In this document: positions 42,150 to 51,337 of the stretch, one piece after another | Numbering within the stretch: the first letter of the stretch is position 1 | How the letters are laid out: each line of letters begins with the position of its first letter | Assembly: GCF_030694375.1 (NCBI RefSeq) | Contig: NZ_JAUXYL010000020.1 | Location: forward strand, 372,001-436,000 | Reading direction: 5' to 3' | Source: Algoriphagus sp. | Lineage (GTDB): Bacteria > Bacteroidota > Bacteroidia > Cytophagales > Cyclobacteriaceae | DNA: 64,000 nucleotides | Translations under genes and position numbers: made by a program | Notes under the pieces: model-generated | Database searches by the model: none | Seen by the model: the letters and a program-made list of their open reading frames with translations, nothing else | Told to the model about the DNA's origin: nothing

Positions 42150-42761
42150 ATGGAAGAGCAGCTCGATCATATTTCTGCAGAGATATATCAGAAATCCTAT
42201 GTCATTGTCGATAATTTCGTCGACAAGGAGTTTCAAAGCGCCTTACTCGCGGAACAGATGCAGCTGCTCGGTCAAGGGAAATTCCGCCATGCTGCTGTGG
42301 GAAAAGGAGGGCAGAAGCAAGTCCGGACGGAAATCCGAGGTGATGAGGTGCATTGGATGGATGCCGATGATTTGAGCCCCTTACAGGCTGCTTATTGGGG
42401 AAAATTGGAAGAAATCCGAAAAGCCCTGAATCAACGCTGCTTTCTGGGATTGAGGTCTTTCGAAGGACATTTTGCAAGATACCCCATCGGGTCTTTTTAT
42501 AAACGACACCTGGATCAGTTTCAAGCTGTTCCACACAGGGTAGTCACCGTAATATTGTATCTGAATGATTCCTGGACTCAGGAAGAGGAAGGTGCCTTGA
42601 GAATGTATATTTCTCAGGAGGATGGTTCGGAACTCATCGAAGACGTGTTGCCTGTGGGCGGCAGATTGGTAATTTTTCTCAGCGGCGAAATCCCCCACGA
42701 AGTGTTACCCACCAAAAAAGAGCGAATCAGCATCACGGGATGGTTTAGAAATATCGACTAA
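42150..42761 (+). CDS. 2OG-Fe(II) oxygenase (prolyl 4-hydroxylase-like)
   Basis: The 203-residue protein has the double-stranded beta-helix iron site: His120 and Asp122 in YKRHLDQF, His183 in GEIPHEVLP, and the 2-oxoglutarate-binding Arg192 in ERISITGWF. It resembles small bacterial prolyl hydroxylases acting on proteins. The substrate is unknown. Start ATG 42150; an upstream GTG at 42120 adds 10 residues. Convergent overlap of 4 bp with the next gene. Confidence 0.93.
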   Translation: MEEQLDHISAEIYQKSYVIVDNFVDKEFQSALLAEQMQLLGQGKFRHAAVGKGGQKQVRTEIRGDEVHWMDADDLSPLQAAYWGKLEEIRKALNQRCFLGLRSFEGHFARYPIGSFYKRHLDQFQAVPHRVVTVILYLNDSWTQEEEGALRMYISQEDGSELIEDVLPVGGRLVIFLSGEIPHEVLPTKKERISITGWFRNID

Positions 42762-43183
42762 CGGAGATTAATCACAATCGCTTTTCGGTTATCCTTTAGC
42801 TCAAAAACAGTCTTTTCGTAGTCAGGAGGTCCAAAATAGGCTTTGGCATTATTGGAGAATCCATATTTTTCGATAGGATATCCAAATGGATTGGTATTGA
42901 TGCTTCCGTTTTCATCCTCATCGTGAAATACTGCAATTGAATATTTTCCAGGCTTCAGGTCACTGATTTTGATCTTGCATTTTCGTTCTGATAATGGAAC
43001 GGAAAAGGATCTCAGAGCCAATTGCACTTGATCAGGATAGCCTTTTTTAGAATCGAAAACCAAAACCCTGACTACTCCTTTATCTGATTTTGCACCTTGG
43101 ACCTGAAGGTCAATTTCTCCTGAATGTTGCAGAAAACTGAGGTATAGGACTATTGAAAGAATATTCAAAAGGATTGAACTCAT
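42758..43183 (-). CDS. DUF2141 exported protein
   Basis: The 141-residue protein has a hydrophobic N-terminal export signal (about 1-18). The DUF2141 beta-sandwich follows, with VRVLVFDSKKGYP, the turn DLKPGKYSIAVFHDEDENG and NPFGYPIEKYGFSNNA. Members are periplasmic or surface proteins of unknown role. The start overlaps the end of menE by 4 bp, so it is probably cotranscribed. Confidence 0.9.
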   Translation of the reverse strand: MSSILLNILSIVLYLSFLQHSGEIDLQVQGAKSDKGVVRVLVFDSKKGYPDQVQLALRSFSVPLSERKCKIKISDLKPGKYSIAVFHDEDENGSINTNPFGYPIEKYGFSNNAKAYFGPPDYEKTVFELKDNRKAIVINLR

Positions 43184-44253
43184 ATTTGGTTGAAAGTCAT
43201 CAAGCGGTTGATTTTTCCACTTTCAGTTTCAATAAAAGCAGGAAGAAAATAGATTTTTTTTGGAGTTTCAAAATTCCCCAATCGGGATTTTATTATTTCT
43301 TGCAAAAGTTTCGCCAGTTCTTCGTTTGGCTCGGTATTTTCCAAAATCAAAATCAGTCTTTCTCCAAGTATTTCATCCTTTTCTCCAAAAAAGAAAAATC
43401 GGCTATCCGGGAAAAATTCCCGAATCAATGACTCCGATTTTTGCTCCAGCAATTCCGGATGAAGCTTTATTCCTCCGGAATTAATCACGAAATCTGCCCG
43501 ACCAAGCCAATAAAAACTGGTTTTTGTGGTCAATTCCACCAGATCATTCGATTGAATTTTGTCCGGCCCACTCATCGGTGATTTGATCCAAAGTGCACCG
43601 CGATCATCCTGTCCTATTTCCACCTCGGGAAGTGTGTGATAGTGTGAGTCTCCTGTTTCGATTTTGGCTAAGGCAATATGAGATACCGTCTCAGTCATCC
43701 CGTAAGTTTGCCAAGCTGAAATGTTGTTTTCCATCAGGCGTGTTTTTAGATTTTGGGAAACTGGCGCACCACCAATGATCAGATTGGATACTTTTTTGAG
43801 TTTGACCAAAGTCTGAAAATCTTCAAGACAAGTTTCCACCTGAAGCGGAACCATAGCTATGAAATCGGGCGAAAATCCCTTTGGTAAATCCTGAAATGGA
43901 TTGGACTTTGGCTCCACCAGCCAAATCGGACAATCCCAAAGCATTGCACGAACCAGCATCATTTTGCCTGCGATGTATGCTGAATTGAGGCAGCAAAGAA
44001 GTTGGGTTTCAGAATTTGTCCCAAAAAAAGCTCCTGTAGCCTTAGCGCTTGCCAGCATTTGGTTTCGGGTGAGTTCTGTTTCCTTTGGAATTCCTGTCGA
44101 ACCGGAGGTTTGTTGAAGGAAAATTTCCTGCCCGGATAACCAAGCTTTGCAAAAGGTAAACGCAGCCTCCACAAATTCCGGAAAGCCTTTACCCTCCATT
44201 TCGAAATCTTCTTTTCTTTGAAAAATCTGATTATTGAAATGAAGTTGGAACAT
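43180..44253 (-). CDS. menE: o-Succinylbenzoate-CoA ligase, short form
   Basis: The 357-residue AMP-forming acyl-CoA ligase of menaquinone synthesis. The AMP-binding loop QQTSGSTGIPKE, the YGMTETVSHIA motif, LGRADFVINSGGIKLHPE (hinge) and a C-terminal Lys in ETESGKINR are visible. It lacks about 100 residues compared with enterobacterial MenE, as usual in this group. Divergent from menB. Confidence 0.93.
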   Translation of the reverse strand: MFQLHFNNQIFQRKEDFEMEGKGFPEFVEAAFTFCKAWLSGQEIFLQQTSGSTGIPKETELTRNQMLASAKATGAFFGTNSETQLLCCLNSAYIAGKMMLVRAMLWDCPIWLVEPKSNPFQDLPKGFSPDFIAMVPLQVETCLEDFQTLVKLKKVSNLIIGGAPVSQNLKTRLMENNISAWQTYGMTETVSHIALAKIETGDSHYHTLPEVEIGQDDRGALWIKSPMSGPDKIQSNDLVELTTKTSFYWLGRADFVINSGGIKLHPELLEQKSESLIREFFPDSRFFFFGEKDEILGERLILILENTEPNEELAKLLQEIIKSRLGNFETPKKIYFLPAFIETESGKINRLMTFNQI

Positions 44254-44354
44254 TGAAAGTTTTTGGTTTTGGACTTTTACAGACTTGGCTATACCTCTTT
44301 AACAATTTTCAGGCAAGGCTGTTATCTTGCACAAAAATCGAAATTTTAAACAAA

Positions 44355-45197
44355 ATGAACACCATGGAGTGGATTACTGCCAAGGAATACGAGGATATCA
44401 CATACAAAAAGTGTAATGGAGTCGCTCGGATTGCTTTTAACCGACCCGAAGTAAGAAATGCTTTTCGCCCAAAGACCACAGCCGAACTTTACGATGCTTT
44501 TTACAATGCGCAGGAGGACACCTCGATAGGAGTCGTTCTATTAAGTGGAGAAGGTCCTTCTTCAAAAGACGGAGGTTGGGCATTTTGCTCAGGTGGAGAT
44601 CAGCGGGCCCGTGGAAATCAGGGGTACGTGGGGGAGGACGGTTATCACCGATTGAATATCCTTGAAGTACAGCGCTTGATTCGATTTATGCCAAAAGTAG
44701 TGATTGCCGTGGTTCCGGGTTGGGCAGTAGGAGGAGGGCACAGCCTTCATGTCGTGTGTGATTTGACCTTGGCCAGCAAGGAGCACGCAATTTTTAAGCA
44801 AACTGATGCGGATGTCACCAGCTTTGACGGGGGATACGGCAGTGCCTATCTGGCCAAGATGGTTGGGCAGAAGAAAGCCCGTGAAATCTTCTTTTTGGGG
44901 AGAAACTATTCCGCGCAGGAAGCCTACGATATGGGAATGGTCAATGCGGTAATTCCACATGCTGAACTCGAATCCACAGCCTACGAATGGGCGCAGGAGA
45001 TTTTGGCCAAATCACCGACTTCAATCAAAATGCTGAAATTTGCCATGAACCTGACCGACGACGGAATGGTTGGCCAGCAGGTTTTTGCCGGAGAAGCGAC
45101 CCGACTGGCTTATGGAACTGAGGAAGCGATCGAAGGCAGAAATGCCTTTTTGGAGAAACGAAAGCCGAACTTTAAAAACATCAAGTGGATACCCTGA
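44355..45197 (+). CDS. menB: 1,4-dihydroxy-2-naphthoyl-CoA synthase
   Basis: The 280-residue crotonase-fold enzyme cyclises o-succinylbenzoyl-CoA. Signatures are FNRPEVRNAFRPKT, FCSGGDQRARG, VPGWAVGGGHSLHVVCDLT, QTDADVTSFDGGYGSAYLAK and the C-terminal FLEKRKPNF. Start ATG 44355 (MNTMEWITAKEYEDI); the frame is open to 44253 but only through the spacer. Divergent from menE with about 100 bp between starts. Confidence 0.97.
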   Translation: MNTMEWITAKEYEDITYKKCNGVARIAFNRPEVRNAFRPKTTAELYDAFYNAQEDTSIGVVLLSGEGPSSKDGGWAFCSGGDQRARGNQGYVGEDGYHRLNILEVQRLIRFMPKVVIAVVPGWAVGGGHSLHVVCDLTLASKEHAIFKQTDADVTSFDGGYGSAYLAKMVGQKKAREIFFLGRNYSAQEAYDMGMVNAVIPHAELESTAYEWAQEILAKSPTSIKMLKFAMNLTDDGMVGQQVFAGEATRLAYGTEEAIEGRNAFLEKRKPNFKNIKWIP

Positions 45198-45726
45198 GGG
45201 AAAGAAAATCATGAAGAATTTCTCTTAAAGGGCTTTTTAGTGTCACTTTGAGACTTAAATATTCCGGGAACATACAAAAAGGAAATGACGGGGTTTTGCA
45301 CACCAAATAAGTCAATAAATGTAAAACTACGTTTGATTTAGCCTGCGTAAACAAAACATCGATCGGAAGGGCACGGTGGGGGACAAGCCTAAAATCTTCC
45401 GGTGGAAGATTTTAGGCTTGGGCCAGCTTGCAGGGTGGCGCAAATCTTGACCTTTTGGTTCTTTTGGGTTAAGCCAAAAGAACGAAGAAAAAGAATAACC
45501 TAACCTAAACTTAGAACCAGAATTAACAAGTTCATGGAGAGAAATCACAATTCATAAAATCAGAATATAATTTTGAATAATTAGAAAAACAAAATTTAAT
45601 GCAATCTGTCATTAATGCGCCTGACCAACGAGAGTTGGGCAGTTCGAAAGGTCCTCGAACCTCTAGACTCCCGTCTGTTGGGTACTCGGACTGACACTAC
45701 AAAAAAGTCAGACTCTCTTTTTTGAC
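45198..45726. other. Gene-free stretch downstream of menB
   Basis: This 529-bp region contains no supported gene. It holds the dispersed repeat at about 45330-45510. A second unexplained string around 45600-45700 has no clear structure. A weak AAGTCA / TGACTT hairpin at 45705-45728 could end hutG transcription. Confidence 0.6.
45330..45510. repeat. Dispersed intergenic repeat with a 17-bp perfect hairpin
   Basis: A perfect inverted repeat with 17-base arms (45384-45400 and 45404-45420; CCTAAAATCTTCC core) and a GGT loop is followed by sequence whose plus-strand translation reads TFWFFWVKPKERRKR-like. I recall that TFWFFW...KPKERRK string as a widespread spurious translation in Bacteroidota genomes, so the element is probably a repeat family member, not a gene. 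Confidence 0.65.
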
Positions 45727-46683
45727 TTAAGAAAAAACTTTCCTCACAATATACTCTATCGATCTAGCCGCCAGTCTTGCTGTAGCATTGTCCTGATCAA
45801 ACTGTGGGTTGAGTTCTACCACATCCAGACTAATCAGCTTTTTGCTTTTCACAATCAGTTCAAACACCTTGAATGCTATCTGAGGATTGAAACCCATAGG
45901 CGATGGCGCAGAGACTCCCGGTGCAAAGGCCGATGAAAACCCGTCCAGGTCAATGCTGAGGTAGATTTTATTGACTGAATCGATAAACCAGATGATCTGC
46001 TCCTCGATGTATTCCCAATTGTGCAGACGAAAATCTTCCATGACGATATACCGCGCTTTGAATTTTTCTGCTGCTTCAAAAAGTGATTTTGGATTTGCAG
46101 CACGCTGAATTCCTAGTGCTAGGTAATTGAAATCAGCTGGGTTTTCTTCCGCAAGTTGGTAAAATGGGGAGCCAGAATGACCTTTTCCTTTGATTGGTGG
46201 ACGAAGGTCAAAATGAGCATCAAGATTGATGATTCCGAGTTTTTCGCCTTTTTCTTTGACATGTTTCAAAACACCTTTTCCATGGGCATAAGCCATATCG
46301 TGCCCGCCACCAAGAAGGACTGGGAAATGATTTGTTTTCAAAAGATCATAAGTGGTTTTTGAAATAACCTCATGTGAGGATTCCATGTCCTGATCCAGCG
46401 TAAAAACGTCCCCATAATCCAGTATCGGTAAGTTTTCTGGTAAATGGAGTGCCACAGAACCGAGCATTTTTCGAATGGCAGAAGGCCCTTCAATAGTTCC
46501 TGTCCGACCTTGATTTCGGATGACACCTTCTTCTCCTGAGTACCCTAAAATTCCAATTTTTTTAATCGAATCTTCCCTGAGTTTCAGGTTTGCTACAGGT
46601 TGGATGGCTTGATGCCAATATTCAATTTGATCTGATTTTCGGCCAGACCAATGAAATGGAGATGGATTTTGATGCAGGTTCAT
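45727..46683 (-). CDS. hutG: Formimidoylglutamase (arginase/ureohydrolase family)
   Basis: The 318-residue binuclear-metal hydrolase acts in the last step of histidine degradation. Metal-binding motifs are GGGHDMAYAHG, NLDAHFDLRPP and LSIDLDGFSSAFAPGVSAPSP, the full arginase set. Context with hutU, hutI and hutH supports formimidoylglutamate rather than arginine or agmatine as substrate. It is separated from hutU by a plus-strand Uma2 gene. Confidence 0.92.
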   Translation of the reverse strand: MNLHQNPSPFHWSGRKSDQIEYWHQAIQPVANLKLREDSIKKIGILGYSGEEGVIRNQGRTGTIEGPSAIRKMLGSVALHLPENLPILDYGDVFTLDQDMESSHEVISKTTYDLLKTNHFPVLLGGGHDMAYAHGKGVLKHVKEKGEKLGIINLDAHFDLRPPIKGKGHSGSPFYQLAEENPADFNYLALGIQRAANPKSLFEAAEKFKARYIVMEDFRLHNWEYIEEQIIWFIDSVNKIYLSIDLDGFSSAFAPGVSAPSPMGFNPQIAFKVFELIVKSKKLISLDVVELNPQFDQDNATARLAARSIEYIVRKVFS

Positions 46684-46767
46684 AGGTGTTGGATTTGATC
46701 AATTTTTATTTTACACTAACTTAAGGAAAGTTGTTTGTTAATTTTATTAGCGAAAAGGTAAAGCATT

Positions 46768-47391
46768 ATGAAGCCCTATCGAATTCCCCAAAAAGAAAAC
46801 ATTGACCTGGATACTTTTCAGGAGCCCAATGATTCATTTGCAGGCTATACCTATGCGGATTACCTCAAATGGGATTTTGAAGAGATTGTAGAGTTGATCA
46901 AGGGAAAGGTTTTTAAAAAGGCAGCTGCACCAAGCAGAAAGCATCAAGAGGTTTCTTTGAATTTATCTCGAATTCTTGGGAATTTTTTATTGGGGCAAAA
47001 ATGCAAAGTTTACGCAGCACCATTTGATGTACGCTTTTCCAGAAATTCAGAGGATAGAAAAGTTGATTCAGTGGTTCAGCCAGATATCTCTGTAATTTGC
47101 GATCCCTCAAAATTGGATGATAAAGGCTGTATTGGAGCACCGGATTTGATTATGGAAATTCTTTCTCCGGGTAACAGTCGAGTGGAACTTCAGAATAAAT
47201 ATGAGCTCTATGAGGAGTTTGGAGTTCGGGAATACTGGGTAATATATCCTATAGAGTGTTCACTGTTAATCTATTCTTTGATCAATGGAAAATACCAGCC
47301 CTCCCGGCTTTTTACTTCAGGCCAAAAAGTGAAATCCTTTGTACTTTCGGGCTTTGAACTGGATTTGGAGGAGGTGTTTTCGGAGGATTGA
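46768..47391 (+). CDS. Uma2-family (DUF820) putative restriction-endonuclease-fold protein
   Basis: The 207-residue protein has a PD-(D/E)XK-like core: ELIKGKVFKKAAAPSRKHQEVS near 44-63, VQPDISVIC with the acidic residue, and APDLIMEILSPGNSRVELQNK with Glu and Lys. YEEFGVREYWVIYP is also typical. The family is common as free-standing genes of unknown function. It is inserted in opposite orientation between hutU and hutG, breaking the hut run. Confidence 0.92.
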   Translation: MKPYRIPQKENIDLDTFQEPNDSFAGYTYADYLKWDFEEIVELIKGKVFKKAAAPSRKHQEVSLNLSRILGNFLLGQKCKVYAAPFDVRFSRNSEDRKVDSVVQPDISVICDPSKLDDKGCIGAPDLIMEILSPGNSRVELQNKYELYEEFGVREYWVIYPIECSLLIYSLINGKYQPSRLFTSGQKVKSFVLSGFELDLEEVFSED

Positions 47392-47547
47392 TGATAGACC
47401 AAGTTCCCGCAGACCTGACTTCCGTCAGGCAAGTTTTTCGCAGAAAAGGGAACAGACCTACCCGCAGAAGGCAGATTTCCAGGGATTTTTTTACCTGAAA
47501 TCATGTTGGTCGACTTTTGGTGATTTATTCAAATTTGAAATTCTCAA

Positions 47548-49548
47548 TTACAAAAGACCATTCAAAATCTCCTCATCTACCAAGTTTGGAACTGTCACTT
47601 TCAGCCCCGGACTTCTGTCCATTTCCCGCTGAATGGCTTCCAAAGAACCCGAGTTTCTAGCCCAAGCTCTACGGGCAATTCCGTTGTTGACATCGTAGAA
47701 AAGCATGGATTTTAGTCGTCTTTCGGATTCCGCACTTCCGTCCAAAACCAATCCAAAACCTCCGTTGACGACTTCTCCCCATCCAACTCCGCCACCGTTG
47801 TGAATGGAAACCCAGGTTGCGCCGCGAAAGCTGTCCCCGATCACGTTGTGAATGGCCATATCGGCCGTGAACCGGCTGCCATCGTAGATATTGCTGGTTT
47901 CCCGATAGGGGGAGTCCGTGCCGCTGACGTCGTGATGGTCTCTGCCCAAAACGATTGGTTCTGAGATTTCTCCTGACTGGATGGCTTGGTTGAAAGCTTG
48001 GGCGATTTTTGAGCGGCCTTCCGCATCTGCATAAAGAATACGGGCTTGGGATCCGACCACCAGCTTGTTCTTTTCTGCTTCCTCGATCCAGGTGATGTTG
48101 TCCTGCATCTGTTGAGCGATGGATTCGGGCGCATCTTTCATGATTTCCTTCAAAACGGAAGCAGCTATTTGGTCTGTTTTCTGTAGATCCTCTGCTTTCC
48201 CCGAGGTGCAAACCCATCGGAAAGGCCCAAATCCGTAGTCAAAACACATCGGCCCCAAGATGTCTTGGACATAGCTGGGGAATCTAAAGTCTATCCCATT
48301 TGGAGCCATCACTTCCGCACCTGCCCGTGAGGCTTCGAGTAAAAAAGCATTGCCGTAATCAAAAAAGTAAGTTCCTTTGGCCGCATGTCGATTGATGGCA
48401 GTTGCCTGACGACGCAGTGATTGCTGCACCCTAGTCTTGAATTTTTCGGGATTTGAAGCCATGAGTCCATTGGATTCTTCGTAAGAAAGGCCTGCAGGAT
48501 AGTAGCCTCCAGACCAGGGGTTGTGTAGGGAGGTCTGATCTGAACCCAATTCTACGAAGATGTTTTCGACATCAAATCGCTCCCAGACATCGACGATATT
48601 TCCCAAAAATGCGAGAGACACTGCTTCTTTCCCAAGCTTAGCCTGTTTCACTCTTGCTACCAATTCATCCAAATCCTCGATCAGTTCATCCACCCAGCCC
48701 TGTTCAAGGCGTTTTCGGGCAGCTGCAGGATTGACTTCAGCACATACAGTCACGCAACCCGCAATAGTACCTGCCTTGGGTTGTGCTCCGCTCATACCAC
48801 CAAGCCCCGCTGTCAGGAAGATTTTTCCATTGGGACTTTCTCCGGGGTTTAGCTTTTTTCGAAAAGCATTCATCACTGTAATAGTGGTCCCATGGACGAT
48901 ACCCTGTGGGCCAATGTACATGTACGAACCTGCGGTCATTTGTCCATATTGGGTAACTCCAAGCGCATTGTACCGCTCCCAATCGTCGGGTTTGGAGTAG
49001 TTGGGAATCATCATTCCATTGGTCACGATCACTCTTGGGGCCTCCTGTGAAGAGGGGAAAAGTCCCATCGGATGCCCGGAATAAATATGTAATGTTTGTT
49101 CCGCTGTCATTTCGGACAGGTATTTCATCGTCAGCAGGTATTGCGCCCAATTTTGGAAAACGGCCCCGTTTCCACCGTATGTGATCAGTTCCTCGGGGTG
49201 CTGGGCCACCTTCGGGTCCAGGTTGTTTTGGATCATCAGCATGATCGCGGCCGCTTGCCTGGATTGGGCCGGATACTCGGCAATCGGTCGGGCATACATC
49301 GGATAATCCGGCATAAAACGGTACATGTAGATGCGCCCAAACGCTATTAATTCTTTTAAAAACTCATCGGCCAATTCAGCATGCCACTCCTTCGGAAAAT
49401 AGCGCAAGGCATTTAGCAGAGCCAGTTTTTTCTCATCAGAAGAAAGAATGTCCTTTCGTTTTGGAGCATGGGAAACGGCTGGATTCCTTTCCTTCTTCTG
49501 AGGTAAAACCGATGGGATTCCTTGTATGATTTGATCTTGAAATGACAT
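47548..49548 (-). CDS. hutU: Urocanate hydratase
   Basis: The 666-residue NAD-dependent enzyme converts urocanate to imidazolonepropionate. Visible are the YGGNGAVFQNWAQYLLTMKY region, FLTAGLGGMSGAQPKAG, the conserved HNPWSGGYYPAGLSYEES and the late GDSFRGATWVSIHNGGGVGWGE. About 100 residues longer than the Pseudomonas enzyme, typical of the long form. Follows hutI with a 428-bp spacer. Confidence 0.96.
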   Translation of the reverse strand: MSFQDQIIQGIPSVLPQKKERNPAVSHAPKRKDILSSDEKKLALLNALRYFPKEWHAELADEFLKELIAFGRIYMYRFMPDYPMYARPIAEYPAQSRQAAAIMLMIQNNLDPKVAQHPEELITYGGNGAVFQNWAQYLLTMKYLSEMTAEQTLHIYSGHPMGLFPSSQEAPRVIVTNGMMIPNYSKPDDWERYNALGVTQYGQMTAGSYMYIGPQGIVHGTTITVMNAFRKKLNPGESPNGKIFLTAGLGGMSGAQPKAGTIAGCVTVCAEVNPAAARKRLEQGWVDELIEDLDELVARVKQAKLGKEAVSLAFLGNIVDVWERFDVENIFVELGSDQTSLHNPWSGGYYPAGLSYEESNGLMASNPEKFKTRVQQSLRRQATAINRHAAKGTYFFDYGNAFLLEASRAGAEVMAPNGIDFRFPSYVQDILGPMCFDYGFGPFRWVCTSGKAEDLQKTDQIAASVLKEIMKDAPESIAQQMQDNITWIEEAEKNKLVVGSQARILYADAEGRSKIAQAFNQAIQSGEISEPIVLGRDHHDVSGTDSPYRETSNIYDGSRFTADMAIHNVIGDSFRGATWVSIHNGGGVGWGEVVNGGFGLVLDGSAESERRLKSMLFYDVNNGIARRAWARNSGSLEAIQREMDRSPGLKVTVPNLVDEEILNGLL

Positions 49549-49976
49549 GCGAATTACGATTTACGATGCTTCGACTACGCTCAGCACAGGTTTTTGATTT
49601 ACGACACTTTTATGAATTCAGTCTCACCGGAACACATCCTGATTTTACTTGACACTTTTATTTTGTTTTATTCTTTCGTTTTCACTTCACTTGTAACTAT
49701 TAACCTGTGACTCGCTACATTTTTTAACCGCTAACGCGAAGGTTCGCAAAGTTTTTTTTACCACAGACCTGCCTGCGGTAGGCAGGGTTCACTGAGAAGT
49801 AAGTTTTTTTAGGAATTGAGCCAATCTGGAACTTTAAAGGTTTTGAATTTTGGGAGCCTTTTTAGAGATCGCAGAGAAAAAGCTTGCGCTTTTTGGGCCG
49901 CTGCTCCACTTACTATTTACTCTTCACTGCTTACAGTCCTTCATCGGTCATCCGGCATCGGACATCTAATACTTTT
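49549..49976. repeat. Spacer rich in dispersed short repeats between hutU and hutI
   Basis: The spacer contains ATTACGATTTACGA words and the common CTTCGACTACGCTCAGCAC element (49568-49586). A CCTGCC-n7-GGCAGG palindrome lies near 49768-49786 within a CACAGACCTGCCTG context, and TATTTACTCTTCACTGC words follow. A related CAGACCTGAC string with a CCTGACTTCCGTCAGG palindrome lies at 47409-47425 after the Uma2 gene. No gene is seen. Confidence 0.6.
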
Positions 49977-51257
49977 TCAACTTCCAAACTTCCCTAGCTC
50001 CAAACCTCCGAACCTCCAGCCTCCAACTTCCAGACTTCCAATCTTCCACACCATCTTCGGCTTCATTTTCCCTTGGTTGTAAAGAATTTCGCGATAATCT
50101 GAGGTCGGAAAAAGGATGAAATCAGCCAATTTGCCTGAGGATATTCTTCCACGATCACTAAGCCTCAAAGCGGCTGCCGCGCGGAAGGTGATGCCTGACA
50201 GGACTTCTGCGGTATTGAGTTTTTCGAATGTGGCCAAGATAGAGGCCTGGGCTAAGAGGTCTCCCATGGGTGCTGAGCCTGGATTCCAATCTGATGCAAT
50301 TGCCAAAGCCCCGCCTTGATCGAGGATTTTTCGAGCAGGGGTAAAGGCGCAACCAAGGCCGATTGAGGCCCCGGGTAGGGCAACTGAAATGGTGTTTGAA
50401 GTGGCCAAAAGCGCAATTTCGCTGGCTGTGGAAGCCTCAAGGTGATCTGCTGAAAGCGCGCCGAATTCTACAGCCACTTTAGATCCTCCGGTTGTAAATT
50501 GATCCGCATGAACAGTTATATCAAAACCCATTTCCTTTGCTTTTTTGAAATAAGGACCAATTTCTTCCGGGGAAAATGCGCTTTTCTCCACAAAGGCATC
50601 GATGCGCTTGGTCAATTTTTCGGTTTTAAGAATTGGAAAAAGTTCGGATGAGAGGTGCTGAAGGTATTCTGAATTCGTTCCCTCGTAATCCCTCGGTTTC
50701 ATGTGCGCGGCAAGACAAGTTGAAATCAGATCGGTAGGTGTTGATTGATTGGCAAGTTGGATTGCACGAAGCATTTTCAACTCTTCCTCAACCGAAAGTC
50801 CATAACCACTCTTTACTTCGATTGTAGTGACTCCATCCGAAAGGTGGCGATTTGAATTTATTACTGTTTTCTCAGCCAATTCTTCCAGCCTCAGTTTTCG
50901 GGTTTGTGTGACCGTGTCCCAGATTCCGCCGCCGGCTTGGGCGATTTCCAGATAGGTTTTGCCTGCATTGCGCATCGCAAAATCTCCGGCTCTCGAACCT
51001 CCAAAGCAGCTATGGGTATGGCAATCGATGAGACCGGGCATGGCGACAAAATTCCCTTCCAGCTCAAAAAGCTCCGCTTGAGGAAATTCTTTCTTGAGCC
51101 TTTGCCAGGAACCGACCTCCAGGATTTTCTCTCCTTCGATCAGGATCCCGGCATTTTCCAGGATTTCTAATTGCTCGTCTTTCAAAGCTCCTTTGAGAGG
51201 AAGCCTTTCCATGGTGAGGACTTGGGTGATCGGGCCGATTAGTTTTAGATTTTTCAT
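49977..51257 (-). CDS. hutI: Imidazolonepropionase
   Basis: The 426-residue amidohydrolase opens the imidazolone ring. The metal ligands are in GLIDCHTHSCFGGSR, VHADQFT, ADHLEAS and IASDWNPGS. The family body ends around residue 408. The final 18 or so residues (SLEVGGWRFGGLELGKFGS) are encoded by a short-word repeat (about 49977-50045) rather than by family sequence. Gene order hutH-hutI-hutU matches the pathway. Confidence 0.95.
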   Translation of the reverse strand: MKNLKLIGPITQVLTMERLPLKGALKDEQLEILENAGILIEGEKILEVGSWQRLKKEFPQAELFELEGNFVAMPGLIDCHTHSCFGGSRAGDFAMRNAGKTYLEIAQAGGGIWDTVTQTRKLRLEELAEKTVINSNRHLSDGVTTIEVKSGYGLSVEEELKMLRAIQLANQSTPTDLISTCLAAHMKPRDYEGTNSEYLQHLSSELFPILKTEKLTKRIDAFVEKSAFSPEEIGPYFKKAKEMGFDITVHADQFTTGGSKVAVEFGALSADHLEASTASEIALLATSNTISVALPGASIGLGCAFTPARKILDQGGALAIASDWNPGSAPMGDLLAQASILATFEKLNTAEVLSGITFRAAAALRLSDRGRISSGKLADFILFPTSDYREILYNQGKMKPKMVWKIGSLEVGGWRFGGLELGKFGS

Positions 51258-51262
51258 AATGT

Positions 51263-51331
51263 TTTCTCACAGATGACACGGATTTCCACAGATATAAATT
51301 CAAAATCTGTGTTCATCTGAGAAATCTGTGA
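51263..51331. repeat. CACAGAT word repeat between hutI and hutH
   Basis: The words CACAGATGACACGGATTT and AAATCTGTGTTCATCTG form an imperfect inverted repeat, ending in AAATCTGTGAG. Similar CACAGATT strings are frequent dispersed repeats in Bacteroidota. No gene. Confidence 0.6.
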
Positions 51332-51337
51332 GCTTTT

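Noticed and set aside
45327..45548. Minus-strand 73-codon open frame
   Set aside because: It coincides with a dispersed hairpin repeat and has no protein-like character.
45600..45728. Possible tRNA or structured RNA near the hutG end
   Set aside because: I looked for a cloverleaf and T-loop and found no consistent stems. Only a short AAGTCA / TGACTT hairpin is present.
47669..48217. Long antisense-frame ORFs inside hutU and similar shadows in trpE, trpB, aroF, pyrG and yidC
   Set aside because: They overlap strongly conserved enzymes in other frames, and their translations show no family features.
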